Of a stretch of DNA of 5,809 nt, positions 1 to 5,808 are shown in pieces. The stretch comes from Phycisphaerales bacterium (GTDB lineage Bacteria > Planctomycetota > Phycisphaerae > UBA1845), in assembly GCA_030612785.1 (NCBI GenBank), contig JAUWNF010000241.1:1-5809 (forward strand). The letters run 5' to 3'. Within the stretch, counting starts at the first letter, position 1. Every line of letters begins with the position of its first letter. A program made the position numbers and the translations under genes. The notes below the pieces were generated by a model. It saw only the letters and a list, made by a program, of their open reading frames with translations. It did no database searches and was not told the origin of the DNA.

Positions 1-38
1 AAGTCTATTGGCCGCACCCGGCCAAGCGTGCGGCATAG

Positions 39-671
39 GCGCAGAAGGATCGCGCACCCCAAGACCCCACGACTCTCGAGCGGCACCTGGCCGGGTGCAA
101 AGCTTGCCTGAACCGATACCTCAAGCGTGCTGGATCCAAGGCGGCGGTAAACATCCCGAATTGTCATGTCGTCAAGGAGATCGGTCACGGACGCTTTGGG
201 GTCGTTTACAAGGCTTGGTGGATCAGAGACGAACCACGGATCGTTGCCCTGAAGGTTCTTAGCCCGGCTGGCGACTTGGAGGAGAGCCGCTTCGATCGCG
301 AGATAGCCGTTCAGAAGAAGATAGAGTCGCCGTGGATTGTGAAGTGCCTTGAGTCTGGCGCGATCGACGGAACGAGGTACTACATCATGGATCTCGTGGA
401 GGGGGTTCATCTTGATGAGTATCTCACCTCGTCTTGCTCTGACCTGGGCGAGAAGCTGACCGTTTTCAGGCGCGTTTGTGTCGCCGTCGCCGACGCCCAT
501 ACGTGCGGGGTCGGCCATCGCGACCTTAAACCAAGCAACATACTGGTGACTTCCGACGGACAGCCGCACATTCTCGACTTCGGCATCTGTGCCGTCGAAA
601 CGGAGAATTGGAGCAGTTGGAGTCGTCAGACCATCACGCATGTCGGCGACATCATTGGAACCCTCAAGTAA
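39..671 (+). pseudogene. 5' part of a broken Ser/Thr protein kinase (zinc-binding-like motif, N-lobe, catalytic loop, DFG)
   Basis: The frame reads through the N-terminal half of a eukaryotic-type (Hanks) kinase. In order: an HLAGCKACL segment (84-110) with an HxxxCxxC pattern like the zinc-finger-like motif often found before Planctomycetota kinases; a glycine-rich loop GHGRFGVVYKA (183-215); the ATP-binding Lys in VALKVL (Lys 252-254); a candidate alpha-C Glu (300-302); the catalytic loop HRDLKPSNIL (516-545); and DFG (576-584). After GTLK the frame hits TAA at 669-671 and continues, unchanged in phase, into MSPEQA. Upstream there is a TAG at 36-38, and no ATG, GTG or TTG occurs in frame before TTG 276, which is already inside the N-lobe. 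The true start is therefore missing, upstream of the window, or in another frame. Kinase identity is certain from the motifs; pseudogene status is inferred from the stop plus the missing start. A sequencing error is the main alternative. Confidence 0.8.
669..671 (+). other. In-frame TAA interrupting the kinase activation segment
   Basis: The codons around it read G-T-L-K-stop-M-S-P-E-Q-A. Bacterial Hanks kinases have GTxxYMSPEQ here, so TAA sits at the Tyr position. One third-base change from TAT or TAC explains it. The frame on both sides is intact, so this is a point substitution and not an indel. Confidence 0.9.
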
Positions 672-2465
672 ATGTCCCCGGAACAGGCGTGGGGAGGAGT
701 CGCCGGGCCCGTCCAGGAACAAGGCGACATCTGGGCGTTGGGGGTGAGGTTGTACGAGACTGTTACCGATGGCGGTTACCCCTATTCGCGCGAGTCCACC
801 AGGGAGAGGCCAGCCCCCGAGGCGCTGCTGGAACGCATTCGCAAAGAGCTGCCTCGGCGCCCGAGACTCGCGCACATCCCACGCGGACGAGATCTCGAGA
901 TTCTTCTGGAGCGGTGTCTGGCTTGGGAACCTGATTGCCGAGTAGGATCTGTACAGAAGCTGGCCGATGACCTGCGGCGATACTGCCAGGGTCAGCGGAT
1001 CAAGACGAAACCCCTCAGCGTTTTCCACCGGTTGAAACGCCTCGCCGTTGGGGGGGCGACCCGGACACGTTGGATGTTCTCCGTGGGGCTTATCGGTGTG
1101 GGGGCGGTGACGCGCTGGCTCACGGTACTTCTGTCAAACGTCGGGTGGCTCGAGACCGGGTATCCTTATGAAGGGCAGGAGGACCTCTCCGCGGCGCTAT
1201 TCGCGCCTGGGCAGGTACGCGAGAACATCCTCATTGTCGGGTTGTTCGACGGCACGATCGATCAGGTCGTGGACTTCGCGGCCAATGGTCGGATCGAGGG
1301 CGTAACGGCCGATACTCGGACTTGGCGCGGCATTCACGGACACCTCATGCGTCGACTGGCTGCGGCGCGCCCGAAGGCGGTGGTCTGGGATTACTTCTTT
1401 CGCAGGCCGACGAAACAGGATGCGGACTTCGTTGCCGGTGTCAAAGAGATCGAAGAATCCGGCGTGCCGGTCATCCTTGCCTCGCTGGCCTACCACGACG
1501 ATGGTACGCCCGACCTTAGTCCCGACATCCTGGCGCAGTTGGCCGACCGCGTACGTCACGGCGCGATCTGGGCGCGCGATATGGTCGAACGTCCGGGTGA
1601 GTTCGTCCTTGCCAATAAGCGCACGCCGCAGACCGTGGTGCCGAGCTTGGCCCTGGCGATCCTGGCGGCCATGCTTCACCCTCAAGCCTTCCTGGAGCTT
1701 GAATGGGACCAGCAAAATCGCTGGATCGACCTGCACTACCGGATTCATCCGGGAGCGTATCTGCGCGGGCAAGATCGGATCGAGCTCGACAGGGTTTTCC
1801 ACGCCAAGCACAGTCAGCATGGGATCCGAGTAGGGGATCTGCTCGCGTGCCGCAAGTTCGAGTTGGCCTCGCTGGATTGTTGGCAGCGGCAGACCACTCG
1901 TTATGAGCGTCTCCTCTCGTGTTCGGACGACCAACTGCGGGCATTGGTGCGGGACCGATTGCTCATCATCGGTGATCTCCGCACCGCGCGCTTTGGCTTC
2001 TCGGCGGACCGACATCGGGTGAAGTACGATTCGTTGATTATCAAGGACGTGCCGGGGTGTTATCTGCTTGCCGATGCTATCGCGGGTTTGCTGACCAGGC
2101 GTTATGTGCGTTTGGTCGTGCTGCTGCCCACTACCGCGCTGCTGTTCGCGCTGGTCCTGGCCACGGTCGGCTGTTTGCTGCCGATCAGCCTCGCCGCTTA
2201 CCCGATATTCGCGCAGGCCCGTTGTCGGCGGGCCTTGTGGTTCGTCCTGTTGGGACTGTCCGCGGCGTCGTTTCTCGTCATGGTGGCGACGACAAACTAC
2301 GCGACGGTTTGCCTGGGATTCGTCGGATTGTCCCTGCTGCCGCCAATGGCCGGGGCGTTCGGTATCGAGTTCGCCCGCAATCGGCACCGGCTGCTCGAAC
2401 GGAACAGGCGCGCGATCGACCGCTGCGCGGTAGCCTCGGTTGAAACGGCAACCCTACGTCGTTGA
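672..2465 (+). CDS. Kinase C-lobe plus CHASE2 sensor domain and membrane helices (3' part of the split kinase gene)
   Basis: This 597-residue frame continues the upstream kinase in the same phase. Residues 1-110 are the rest of the kinase: MSPEQA, GDIWALGV (usual DVWSLG), then CLAWEPDCRVGSVQKLADDL, the subdomain XI Arg region. A hydrophobic segment at about 136-156 anchors it. Residues about 158-475 match CHASE2, a predicted extracytoplasmic sensory domain: ILIVGLFDG, then PKAVVWDYFFRRP with SGVPVILAS, ending with LLIIGDLRTARFG and a VPGCYLLADAIAGLL segment. Three hydrophobic stretches follow at about 480-514, 520-538 and 543-565, then a basic tail. The order kinase-TM-CHASE2-TM(3) is a known bacterial arrangement. 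ATG 672 is probably not a designed start: it is the Met of YMSPEQ and has no Shine-Dalgarno. If translated alone, the product would lack the catalytic loop and be a CHASE2 membrane protein without kinase activity. Read through from 39, the frame would give 808 residues. The 3' end overlaps a minus-strand small ORF by 12 bp. Confidence 0.75.
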   Translation: MSPEQAWGGVAGPVQEQGDIWALGVRLYETVTDGGYPYSRESTRERPAPEALLERIRKELPRRPRLAHIPRGRDLEILLERCLAWEPDCRVGSVQKLADDLRRYCQGQRIKTKPLSVFHRLKRLAVGGATRTRWMFSVGLIGVGAVTRWLTVLLSNVGWLETGYPYEGQEDLSAALFAPGQVRENILIVGLFDGTIDQVVDFAANGRIEGVTADTRTWRGIHGHLMRRLAAARPKAVVWDYFFRRPTKQDADFVAGVKEIEESGVPVILASLAYHDDGTPDLSPDILAQLADRVRHGAIWARDMVERPGEFVLANKRTPQTVVPSLALAILAAMLHPQAFLELEWDQQNRWIDLHYRIHPGAYLRGQDRIELDRVFHAKHSQHGIRVGDLLACRKFELASLDCWQRQTTRYERLLSCSDDQLRALVRDRLLIIGDLRTARFGFSADRHRVKYDSLIIKDVPGCYLLADAIAGLLTRRYVRLVVLLPTTALLFALVLATVGCLLPISLAAYPIFAQARCRRALWFVLLGLSAASFLVMVATTNYATVCLGFVGLSLLPPMAGAFGIEFARNRHRLLERNRRAIDRCAVASVETATLRR

Positions 2466-2579
2466 CGCGAAGGAAATTGCGCCCAGAAGCAGGATCACGC
2501 CCACCGCGACGACCGGGACGATTCGCGAGGCCCACCGGATCGTTCTCTCTTCCGTGGAGGAGAGGGGATAGATGATCAC
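2454..2579 (-). CDS. Small single-pass membrane protein, 41 residues (hypothetical)
   Basis: The frame starts with GTG at 2579 and stops with TAG at 2456-2454. The sequence begins VIIYPLSSTEERTIRW, a short polar and charged N-terminus. It is followed by one hydrophobic helix at about residues 20-38 (IVPVVAVGVILLLGAISFA) and a short STT tail. A GAGGGGG Shine-Dalgarno (2592-2586) lies 6 bases before the GTG and overlaps the stop codon of the preceding small ORF, which fits translational coupling. It converges with the kinase gene and overlaps its last 12 bases. I do not recognise a family. The frame is short enough to arise by chance; the ribosome-binding site, the clean TM segment and the arrangement behind another hydrophobic ORF are the support. 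Confidence 0.42.
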   Translation of the reverse strand: MIIYPLSSTEERTIRWASRIVPVVAVGVILLLGAISFASTT

Positions 2580-2590
2580 GGTTGACCCCC

Positions 2591-2665
2591 TCAGCCTTCC
2601 ATGCCAATCGCGATAAACGGCACGAATCCTTCTAACAAGTCGATGAGCCAGTAGATGAGAATCAT
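2591..2665 (-). CDS. Very small hydrophobic peptide, 24 residues (hypothetical)
   Basis: The ORF begins at ATG 2665 and ends at TGA 2593-2591. It reads MILIYWLIDLLEGF followed by VPFIAIGMEG: almost wholly hydrophobic, with an acidic residue pair (Asp9, Glu12) and an acidic C-terminus, so it would probably associate with the membrane. A perfect AGGAGG lies 9 bases upstream, the same spacing seen for sppA in this window. An earlier ATG at 2673 is too close to the AGGAGG and hits a stop after three codons. The next small ORF starts 11 bases after this stop and its Shine-Dalgarno overlaps the stop. It may be a leader peptide or a small membrane protein; no family is recognised. Confidence 0.42.
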   Translation of the reverse strand: MILIYWLIDLLEGFVPFIAIGMEG

Positions 2666-2674
2666 AGCACCATG

Positions 2675-2680
2675 CCTCCT
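2675..2680 (-). promoter_or_regulatory. Shine-Dalgarno AGGAGG before the 24-residue ORF
   Basis: The plus strand reads CCTCCT, giving a perfect anti-16S match on the minus strand, 9 bases before ATG 2665. It is the main reason to take the small ORF pair seriously. Confidence 0.5.
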
Positions 2681-2818
2681 AAACAAGTCAAGAATCGACT
2701 ATCTCTTGGCACGACGCGGCAGGAACGATGTGGCAGGGCGGACCGCGTCGGGCCGGAGTTTGGCACTGCGGTTTGTCTATTCATCGTCTGATTGGGGCTA
2801 GTTTGCCAGTTATTGTGG

Positions 2819-2857
2819 GGACTTTAACAAAAAAAGTCCTCAGCCGGACAACCGGCT
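2819..2857. repeat. Two adjacent stem-loops
   Basis: First stem: GGACTTT (2819-2825) pairs with AAAGTCC (2833-2839) around an A-rich 7-base loop; a G-T and a G-C pair can extend it. Second stem: AGCCGG (2842-2847) pairs with CCGGCT (2852-2857) around ACAA. Neither strand has a T-run directly after a stem, so a classical intrinsic terminator is not supported. The second stem has the same AGCCGG/CCGGCT core as the hairpin at 3153-3171. Confidence 0.6.
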
Positions 2858-2923
2858 AGCTCCAACTGATGGTCCATATCCCGCTCGGGTACCGTGAAGT
2901 GAGGGGATGCTCGAGGGACATAG

Positions 2924-3013
2924 GGCAGGTGATTCACCTGCCTTTACCATCTCCCGCGCATCCAGATCACACTCCCCGCTATCCCGATGGGGAAGGCAGG
3001 TCATCGACCTGCC
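2924..3013. repeat. Duplicated GGCAGGT-N5-ACCTGCC hairpin
   Basis: Two perfect 7-bp stems with 5-base loops occur 71 bases apart. Copy 1 is 2924-2942 with loop GATTC; copy 2 is 2995-3013 with loop CATCG. Stems are identical while loops differ, as expected for conserved structure in dispersed palindromic repeats. Copy 1 is followed by TTTA only, too weak for a terminator call. Confidence 0.7.
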
Positions 3014-3075
3014 CTACCCAGAAGGCTACTCAGCTACCCGGCTCTGGTCAAGCCCGGCGTGTAAGACGCTCCACA

Positions 3076-3247
3076 CCGGGTGCATGACACTTTCGGCGGC
3101 GCCTGATCCCGGTGGCATCGAATGTGTGGCACGAGCTTTGAGCCCGTGTTTTCACCGGCTGGAAGCCGGTGCCACACTTAGCGGAGACCATCACGCATTC
3201 AACGCTTGGGGCTCTGATAAGCCCCGCCGATTCTGTCATGCACCCGG
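3076..3247. repeat. 172-bp segment bounded by a perfect 14-bp inverted repeat (possible MITE-like or REP-composite element)
   Basis: CCGGGTGCATGACA (3076-3089) is the exact reverse complement of TGTCATGCACCCGG (3234-3247). Inside lie a double hairpin (3124-3177) and a GGGGCT/AGCCCC stem (3208-3213 with 3220-3225). There is no coding capacity. I see no clear target-site duplication outside the ends, so transposition is only one explanation; a structured RNA or folded DNA element is another. Confidence 0.6.
3124..3177. repeat. Cloverleaf-like palindromic repeat of the GTGGCAC type
   Basis: An outer 9-bp stem GTGTGGCAC (3124-3132) pairs with GTGCCACAC (3169-3177). Inside are two alternative hairpins: CACGAGC with GCCCGTG (3130-3136 and 3142-3148, one mismatch), and CACCGGCT with AGCCGGTG (3153-3160 and 3164-3171, perfect, 3-base loop). 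The minus-strand reading gives the peptide string CGTGFQPV, which I recall as a common spurious translation in repeat-rich planctomycete genomes. That recollection is unverified here. Confidence 0.7.
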
Positions 3248-3250
3248 GGG

Positions 3251-3260
3251 CGACCGGTCG
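3251..3260. repeat. 10-bp perfect palindrome CGACCGGTCG
   Basis: A self-complementary site three bases outside the 14-bp inverted repeat. It may be a protein-binding dyad or chance in GC-rich DNA. Confidence 0.3.
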
Positions 3261-3433
3261 GTTTCGCCTTTGACGAACCCGCGCCGTCCGATCATTGTGT
3301 GGCCTTTGAGTACGCAGAACGGACAAAGCTTGTACATGGAGGTGTGCTGCTCACGTCAACGGAACGGGACGTTCACCAAAGCGGACCAAGATGGTTTATC
3401 TCTAAACGACCGTGCGCGACTACCTATCGCTTT

Positions 3434-3492
3434 TCCGAGTCGGGAGCGCAAGCGAGCGGTGGTTGGCCCCGCGCTGGCGCTTGGGGCTCGGA
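3434..3492. repeat. Structured repeat abutting the sppA stop codon
   Basis: TCCGAG (3434-3439) and CTCGGA (3487-3492) bound the element. Inside, GCCCC (3466-3470) pairs with GGGGC (3483-3487) over a GCG/CGC extension with a CTGG loop and a TT bulge. The other half holds the GGGAGCGCAAGCGAGCGG tract. It directly follows the sppA stop on the minus strand, so it would form the 3' end of the sppA transcript. No T-run follows, so Rho-independent termination is unproven; a 3' stability element or dispersed repeat fits better. Confidence 0.55.
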
Positions 3493-5334
3493 TTAGTGGA
3501 CTATGAGCAGCGCCGGCATGACCGCAGCCACGCCTTCACTCTGCACGATGTCGACACACAGCAAGGCCTGCATGATCGCGTCCGCGCGTTGGGGGTCCAC
3601 CCTGGAGAGTGCCGGCAAGATCGCCTGAACCAGCGGCGACCCGCTCAATCCCGCGGTCCTCGGCAGGAGCGTGGTCGTGTATTCCTCTCCCTGCGGCCCG
3701 CCGGAGAACATGTCGAAGATGGTCGGCGGCTCGGGAATGACGCGGATTTCATACTCGCCAAGCTTCGCCTTCTTGGCGGCGCACTTGATCGCGTCATCGA
3801 GCCCGCCGAGTTTGTCGATCAGGCCGATCTCGAGGGCCTGACTACCGGTGAAGACGCGACCGCCGGCCAGTTCGTCGATCGGCTTGGTAAGCTTCTTGCC
3901 GCGCCCCTTGGTCACGTGCTCTTTGAACACATCGTAGACGGTATCCATGTAATGCCGAAACTTGGCCCGCTCTTTCTCGCTGAAGGTCGATGAGGAACTC
4001 ATCATGCCGGCCATGGCCCCTCGCTGGTTCGCCTTCCAGTTGATGCCCAACTTGTCCCATCCATCGGTGGTCACCAGCTTGCCGCCGACCACGCCGATGG
4101 ACGCGGTGATGGTCGTCTTGTCGGCGAAGATGGCGTCGGCGCCGCAGGAGACGTAGTACCCACCGCTGGCGGCGACATTACCCATTGAAATGACAAGTGG
4201 CTTACTGAGCCCGACACGCTGGGCGGCGTCGTGGATGATTTCCGATGCCAGCGCCGATCCGCCGGGCGAATCGACGCGCATTACGACGGCCTTGACGGAA
4301 TTGTCCGTGCGGGCCTTGTCCAGCGCGCGGCGGATCGTCGTGCTGAAAGCCCCCGAGCTGGTTCCGCCGAACGGGCTGAACTCCGCCGATCCCGTCTGGA
4401 TCATGCCCTCGACGTAGACGATGGCGACACTGGGCTCGGTGAAGGTCTTGCCCTCGGGGTTAAACAGCTTCTGGAAGACCTGCATCATGGCCATGAAAGG
4501 GTCATCGGGGATGTCGCCGAACATGTCCTTCTCGGCGTAGTCCATGTCGATTTCGATGGAGTCCCCGTAGCGTCTCTTGAGGTCGCCGATGAAGTCCTGG
4601 CGGTGCATGACGGAGTCGATCAGCCCCGCCGCCAGCGCCTCCTTGGCCGAGTAGGGTCCGTCGTCGATCAACGCGCGGACCTTGTCCGGGGTCAGGCCAC
4701 GGCTCTCGGCGATCATGTCGACAAGCTCGCCGTAGAGACCGTTGAGGAGCCAGTCGGTGTTCTCCTGTGCTTCTAGGGTGGGGCCGGTACGCGTAAGGAT
4801 TTCCGCGGCGGACTTGTAATCGCCACAATGCTCGAAGTCGGCCATCACGCCCATCTTGTCGAGCAAGCCCTTAAGGTATGGCGTCTCGCCATAAAAGCCG
4901 ATCAACCAGAGGTCCCCGGTCGGCACTAGGCTGATGTGCGACGCGCCGGTCGCCAGGGCGTACAGGCCCGTGCTGAGCACGTCCGCGTGGATGTAGACGT
5001 CTTTATCGACGGCGGAAAACGTGCGCAGGGCGTTGTGGATTTCCTCAAGCTGCCCGAAGCCAAGGGCCGTCCGCTCCATGTCGATCACGACGGCTTTGAC
5101 GTTGTTGGCCGCACGGGCCTCCTTAAGACGCGCAATCATGTCCTTGAGCGCCTGTGGCGGCTCGCTGCCGAACAGCGGCGGGAAGTTCTGCGGTGTTTCG
5201 GCCAGGGCGCCGATCTTGAAATACGCGATCTTGCTGGTCTCATCTTCACCGGTGAACCAGGATTGCTGGGCCAAGGCCGTTCCGGTTATCAGTAGCGGCA
5301 CACACAGCGCCAACGCCATTCGTTGCGATTTCAT
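3493..5334 (-). CDS. sppA: Signal peptide peptidase SppA, 67-kDa type
   Basis: This is a complete 613-residue protein, close to the 618 residues of E. coli SppA. SppA is a membrane-associated serine protease of peptidase family S49 that degrades signal peptides left after secretion, using a Ser/Lys dyad with Lys from the first repeat and Ser from the second. Both are visible: Lys174 in GDYKSAAE, matching the family's catalytic Lys, and Ser390 in GNVAASGGYYVS. The substrate-groove motif RVDSPGGSALASE (353-365) and TASIGVVGG (410-418) also fit. The tandem fold shows as two crotonase-like halves (about 35-260 and 300-530). The N-terminus has Lys/Arg residues, a hydrophobic core and ALA at 20-22, so it is a likely cleavable signal peptide with cleavage before Gln23, placing the enzyme outside the cytoplasmic membrane. 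The ATG start has a GGAGG 9 bases upstream. The gene stands alone, with no co-directional partner close by. The C-terminal 80 residues are less conserved in appearance. Confidence 0.95.
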   Translation of the reverse strand: MKSQRMALALCVPLLITGTALAQQSWFTGEDETSKIAYFKIGALAETPQNFPPLFGSEPPQALKDMIARLKEARAANNVKAVVIDMERTALGFGQLEEIHNALRTFSAVDKDVYIHADVLSTGLYALATGASHISLVPTGDLWLIGFYGETPYLKGLLDKMGVMADFEHCGDYKSAAEILTRTGPTLEAQENTDWLLNGLYGELVDMIAESRGLTPDKVRALIDDGPYSAKEALAAGLIDSVMHRQDFIGDLKRRYGDSIEIDMDYAEKDMFGDIPDDPFMAMMQVFQKLFNPEGKTFTEPSVAIVYVEGMIQTGSAEFSPFGGTSSGAFSTTIRRALDKARTDNSVKAVVMRVDSPGGSALASEIIHDAAQRVGLSKPLVISMGNVAASGGYYVSCGADAIFADKTTITASIGVVGGKLVTTDGWDKLGINWKANQRGAMAGMMSSSSTFSEKERAKFRHYMDTVYDVFKEHVTKGRGKKLTKPIDELAGGRVFTGSQALEIGLIDKLGGLDDAIKCAAKKAKLGEYEIRVIPEPPTIFDMFSGGPQGEEYTTTLLPRTAGLSGSPLVQAILPALSRVDPQRADAIMQALLCVDIVQSEGVAAVMPALLIVH

Positions 5335-5343
5335 CTAATCTAA

Positions 5344-5348
5344 CCTCC
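5344..5348 (-). promoter_or_regulatory. Shine-Dalgarno GGAGG of sppA
   Basis: CCTCC on the plus strand gives GGAGG on the minus strand, separated by 9 bases from ATG 5334. It supports this ATG over the internal Met6. Confidence 0.8.
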
Positions 5349-5391
5349 GAGGTCTGTTGAAAAAAGAGAGAACGGTTGTCTCGCTAGCTCA

Positions 5392-5397
5392 AGTATA
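5392..5397 (-). promoter_or_regulatory. Candidate -10 element (TATACT) of the sppA promoter
   Basis: TATACT matches the sigma-70 TATAAT in five of six positions and would start transcription near 5385, giving a leader of about 50 bases with a pyrimidine-rich tract. The -35 is poor: the best candidate at suitable spacing (TTCCAA, 16 bases upstream) matches three of six. The site is part of the palindrome AGTATACT (5392-5399), so the same hexamer also reads on the plus strand. Confidence 0.4.
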
Positions 5398-5532
5398 CTG
5401 GATGTATCGGGTTTTGGAATCGACCACCACGCCCCACTGACGATTCCTTACACGAGGCGACAATTGCTTGCCGCAGGTCCATCAAAACCGCTTCCTGGAG
5501 CATTCCTCGAAATCGTGTAGCATCTCGGGTGG

Positions 5533-5583
5533 CATGGGCAAGCGATAGCTTGCCCGTGTGTGTTGGCGGGGAAGCACGGGCAA
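5533..5583. repeat. Stem-loop repeat with a third competing arm, near the transposase end
   Basis: GGGCAAGC (5536-5543) pairs perfectly with GCTTGCCC (5548-5555) around GATA; three more pairs, one a G-T wobble, give an 11-bp stem (5533-5558). A further arm CACGGGCAA (5575-5583) is complementary to TTGCCCGTG (5550-5558), so two exclusive folds are possible. The flank GGTGGCATGGGC resembles the TGTGGCACGAGC of the repeat at 3124, suggesting the same repeat family. There is no T-run after the stem. Confidence 0.6.
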
Positions 5584-5598
5584 ACCAGTTCCTGAGTA

Positions 5599-5808
5599 TC
5601 AATGTACCTCAGCCGCTTTGAGTTGGGGATACGTCATCGTCTGGACCTTGGTGCAGGTGTCGAGGAGCATGGCAAAGAGGTCGCTTTCCTGGCAGCGGCG
5701 GTTGTGTCGGTAGGCGAACTCCCCGAGGTAACGGACGGCGTGTTTGCCGGCTATGGCATGATGCCGGCCCAGGACGAACCGCTTGAGGTTCGAGACGACG
5801 GTGTGGAC
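5599..5808 (-). CDS. IS1595/ISXO2-like transposase, C-terminal fragment (runs off the window)
   Basis: The frame is open from the window edge to TGA at 5601-5599 and gives the last 69 residues. It starts VHTVVSNLKRFVLGRHH, then KHAVRYLGEFAYRHNRR and a C-terminal LTYxQL-like TYPQLKAA. The pattern N-x-LKR-x-xxG-x-HH-xxxxKH-x-x-RYL-x-EF-x-xR-N is that of the DDE transposase of IS1595-family elements, which ends with the catalytic-Glu helix and this basic segment. The rest of the gene lies beyond 5809, so whether it is intact cannot be judged. No terminal inverted repeat can be assigned because only one end is present; it should fall between about 5400 and 5598. Confidence 0.8.
   Translation of the reverse strand, partial: VHTVVSNLKRFVLGRHHAIAGKHAVRYLGEFAYRHNRRCQESDLFAMLLDTCTKVQTMTYPQLKAAEVH

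Larger units (their letters stand above)
2681..3492. other. Gene-free, palindrome-rich intergenic region
   Basis: No frame here has both a plausible start signal and protein-like composition; the longer open frames run through palindromes. Positions 2681-2818 hold nothing recognisable. Positions 2819-3260 carry a dense series of stem-loops, and 3434-3492 another, each listed separately. Positions 3261-3433 show only weak symmetry. The block sits between the small minus-strand ORFs and the 3' end of sppA, and looks like a landing zone for dispersed repeats. Confidence 0.6.

Noticed and set aside
1197..2387. Minus-strand open frame of 396 codons
   Set aside because: It is a shadow of the CHASE2 kinase frame; its translation is rich in Arg/Gln with no domain pattern.
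2657..2695. Minus-strand promoter TTGACT with TATGAT inside the small ORF start
   Set aside because: The 19-base spacing is poor, and transcription would start inside the 24-residue ORF, losing its ribosome-binding site.
2672..2791. Plus-strand ORF of 39 codons starting MPPKQVKNRL
   Set aside because: It has no Shine-Dalgarno, and its first codons are the complement of the minus-strand AGGAGG; its composition is not convincing.
2819..2839. Intrinsic terminator
   Set aside because: The A-rich stretch is in the loop and not after the stem; no T-run follows on either strand.
2924..3247. CRISPR array
   Set aside because: The repeats are short palindromes of different sequence and irregular spacing; only one type occurs twice and no cas gene is present.
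2907..3506. Plus-strand open frame of 199 codons across the intergenic region
   Set aside because: It runs through six or more palindromes, has no ribosome-binding site or recognisable domain, and overlaps the end of sppA; the openness reflects GC-rich repeats.
3412..3993. Plus-strand open frame opposite sppA
   Set aside because: The minus strand encodes clear SppA sequence here, so this is an antisense shadow, like the other open frames within 3493-5334.
5449..5519. Inverted repeat TACACGA / TCGTGTA as an IS terminal repeat
   Set aside because: It is only 7 bp, both arms lie on the same side of the transposase, and the chance of such a match is high.
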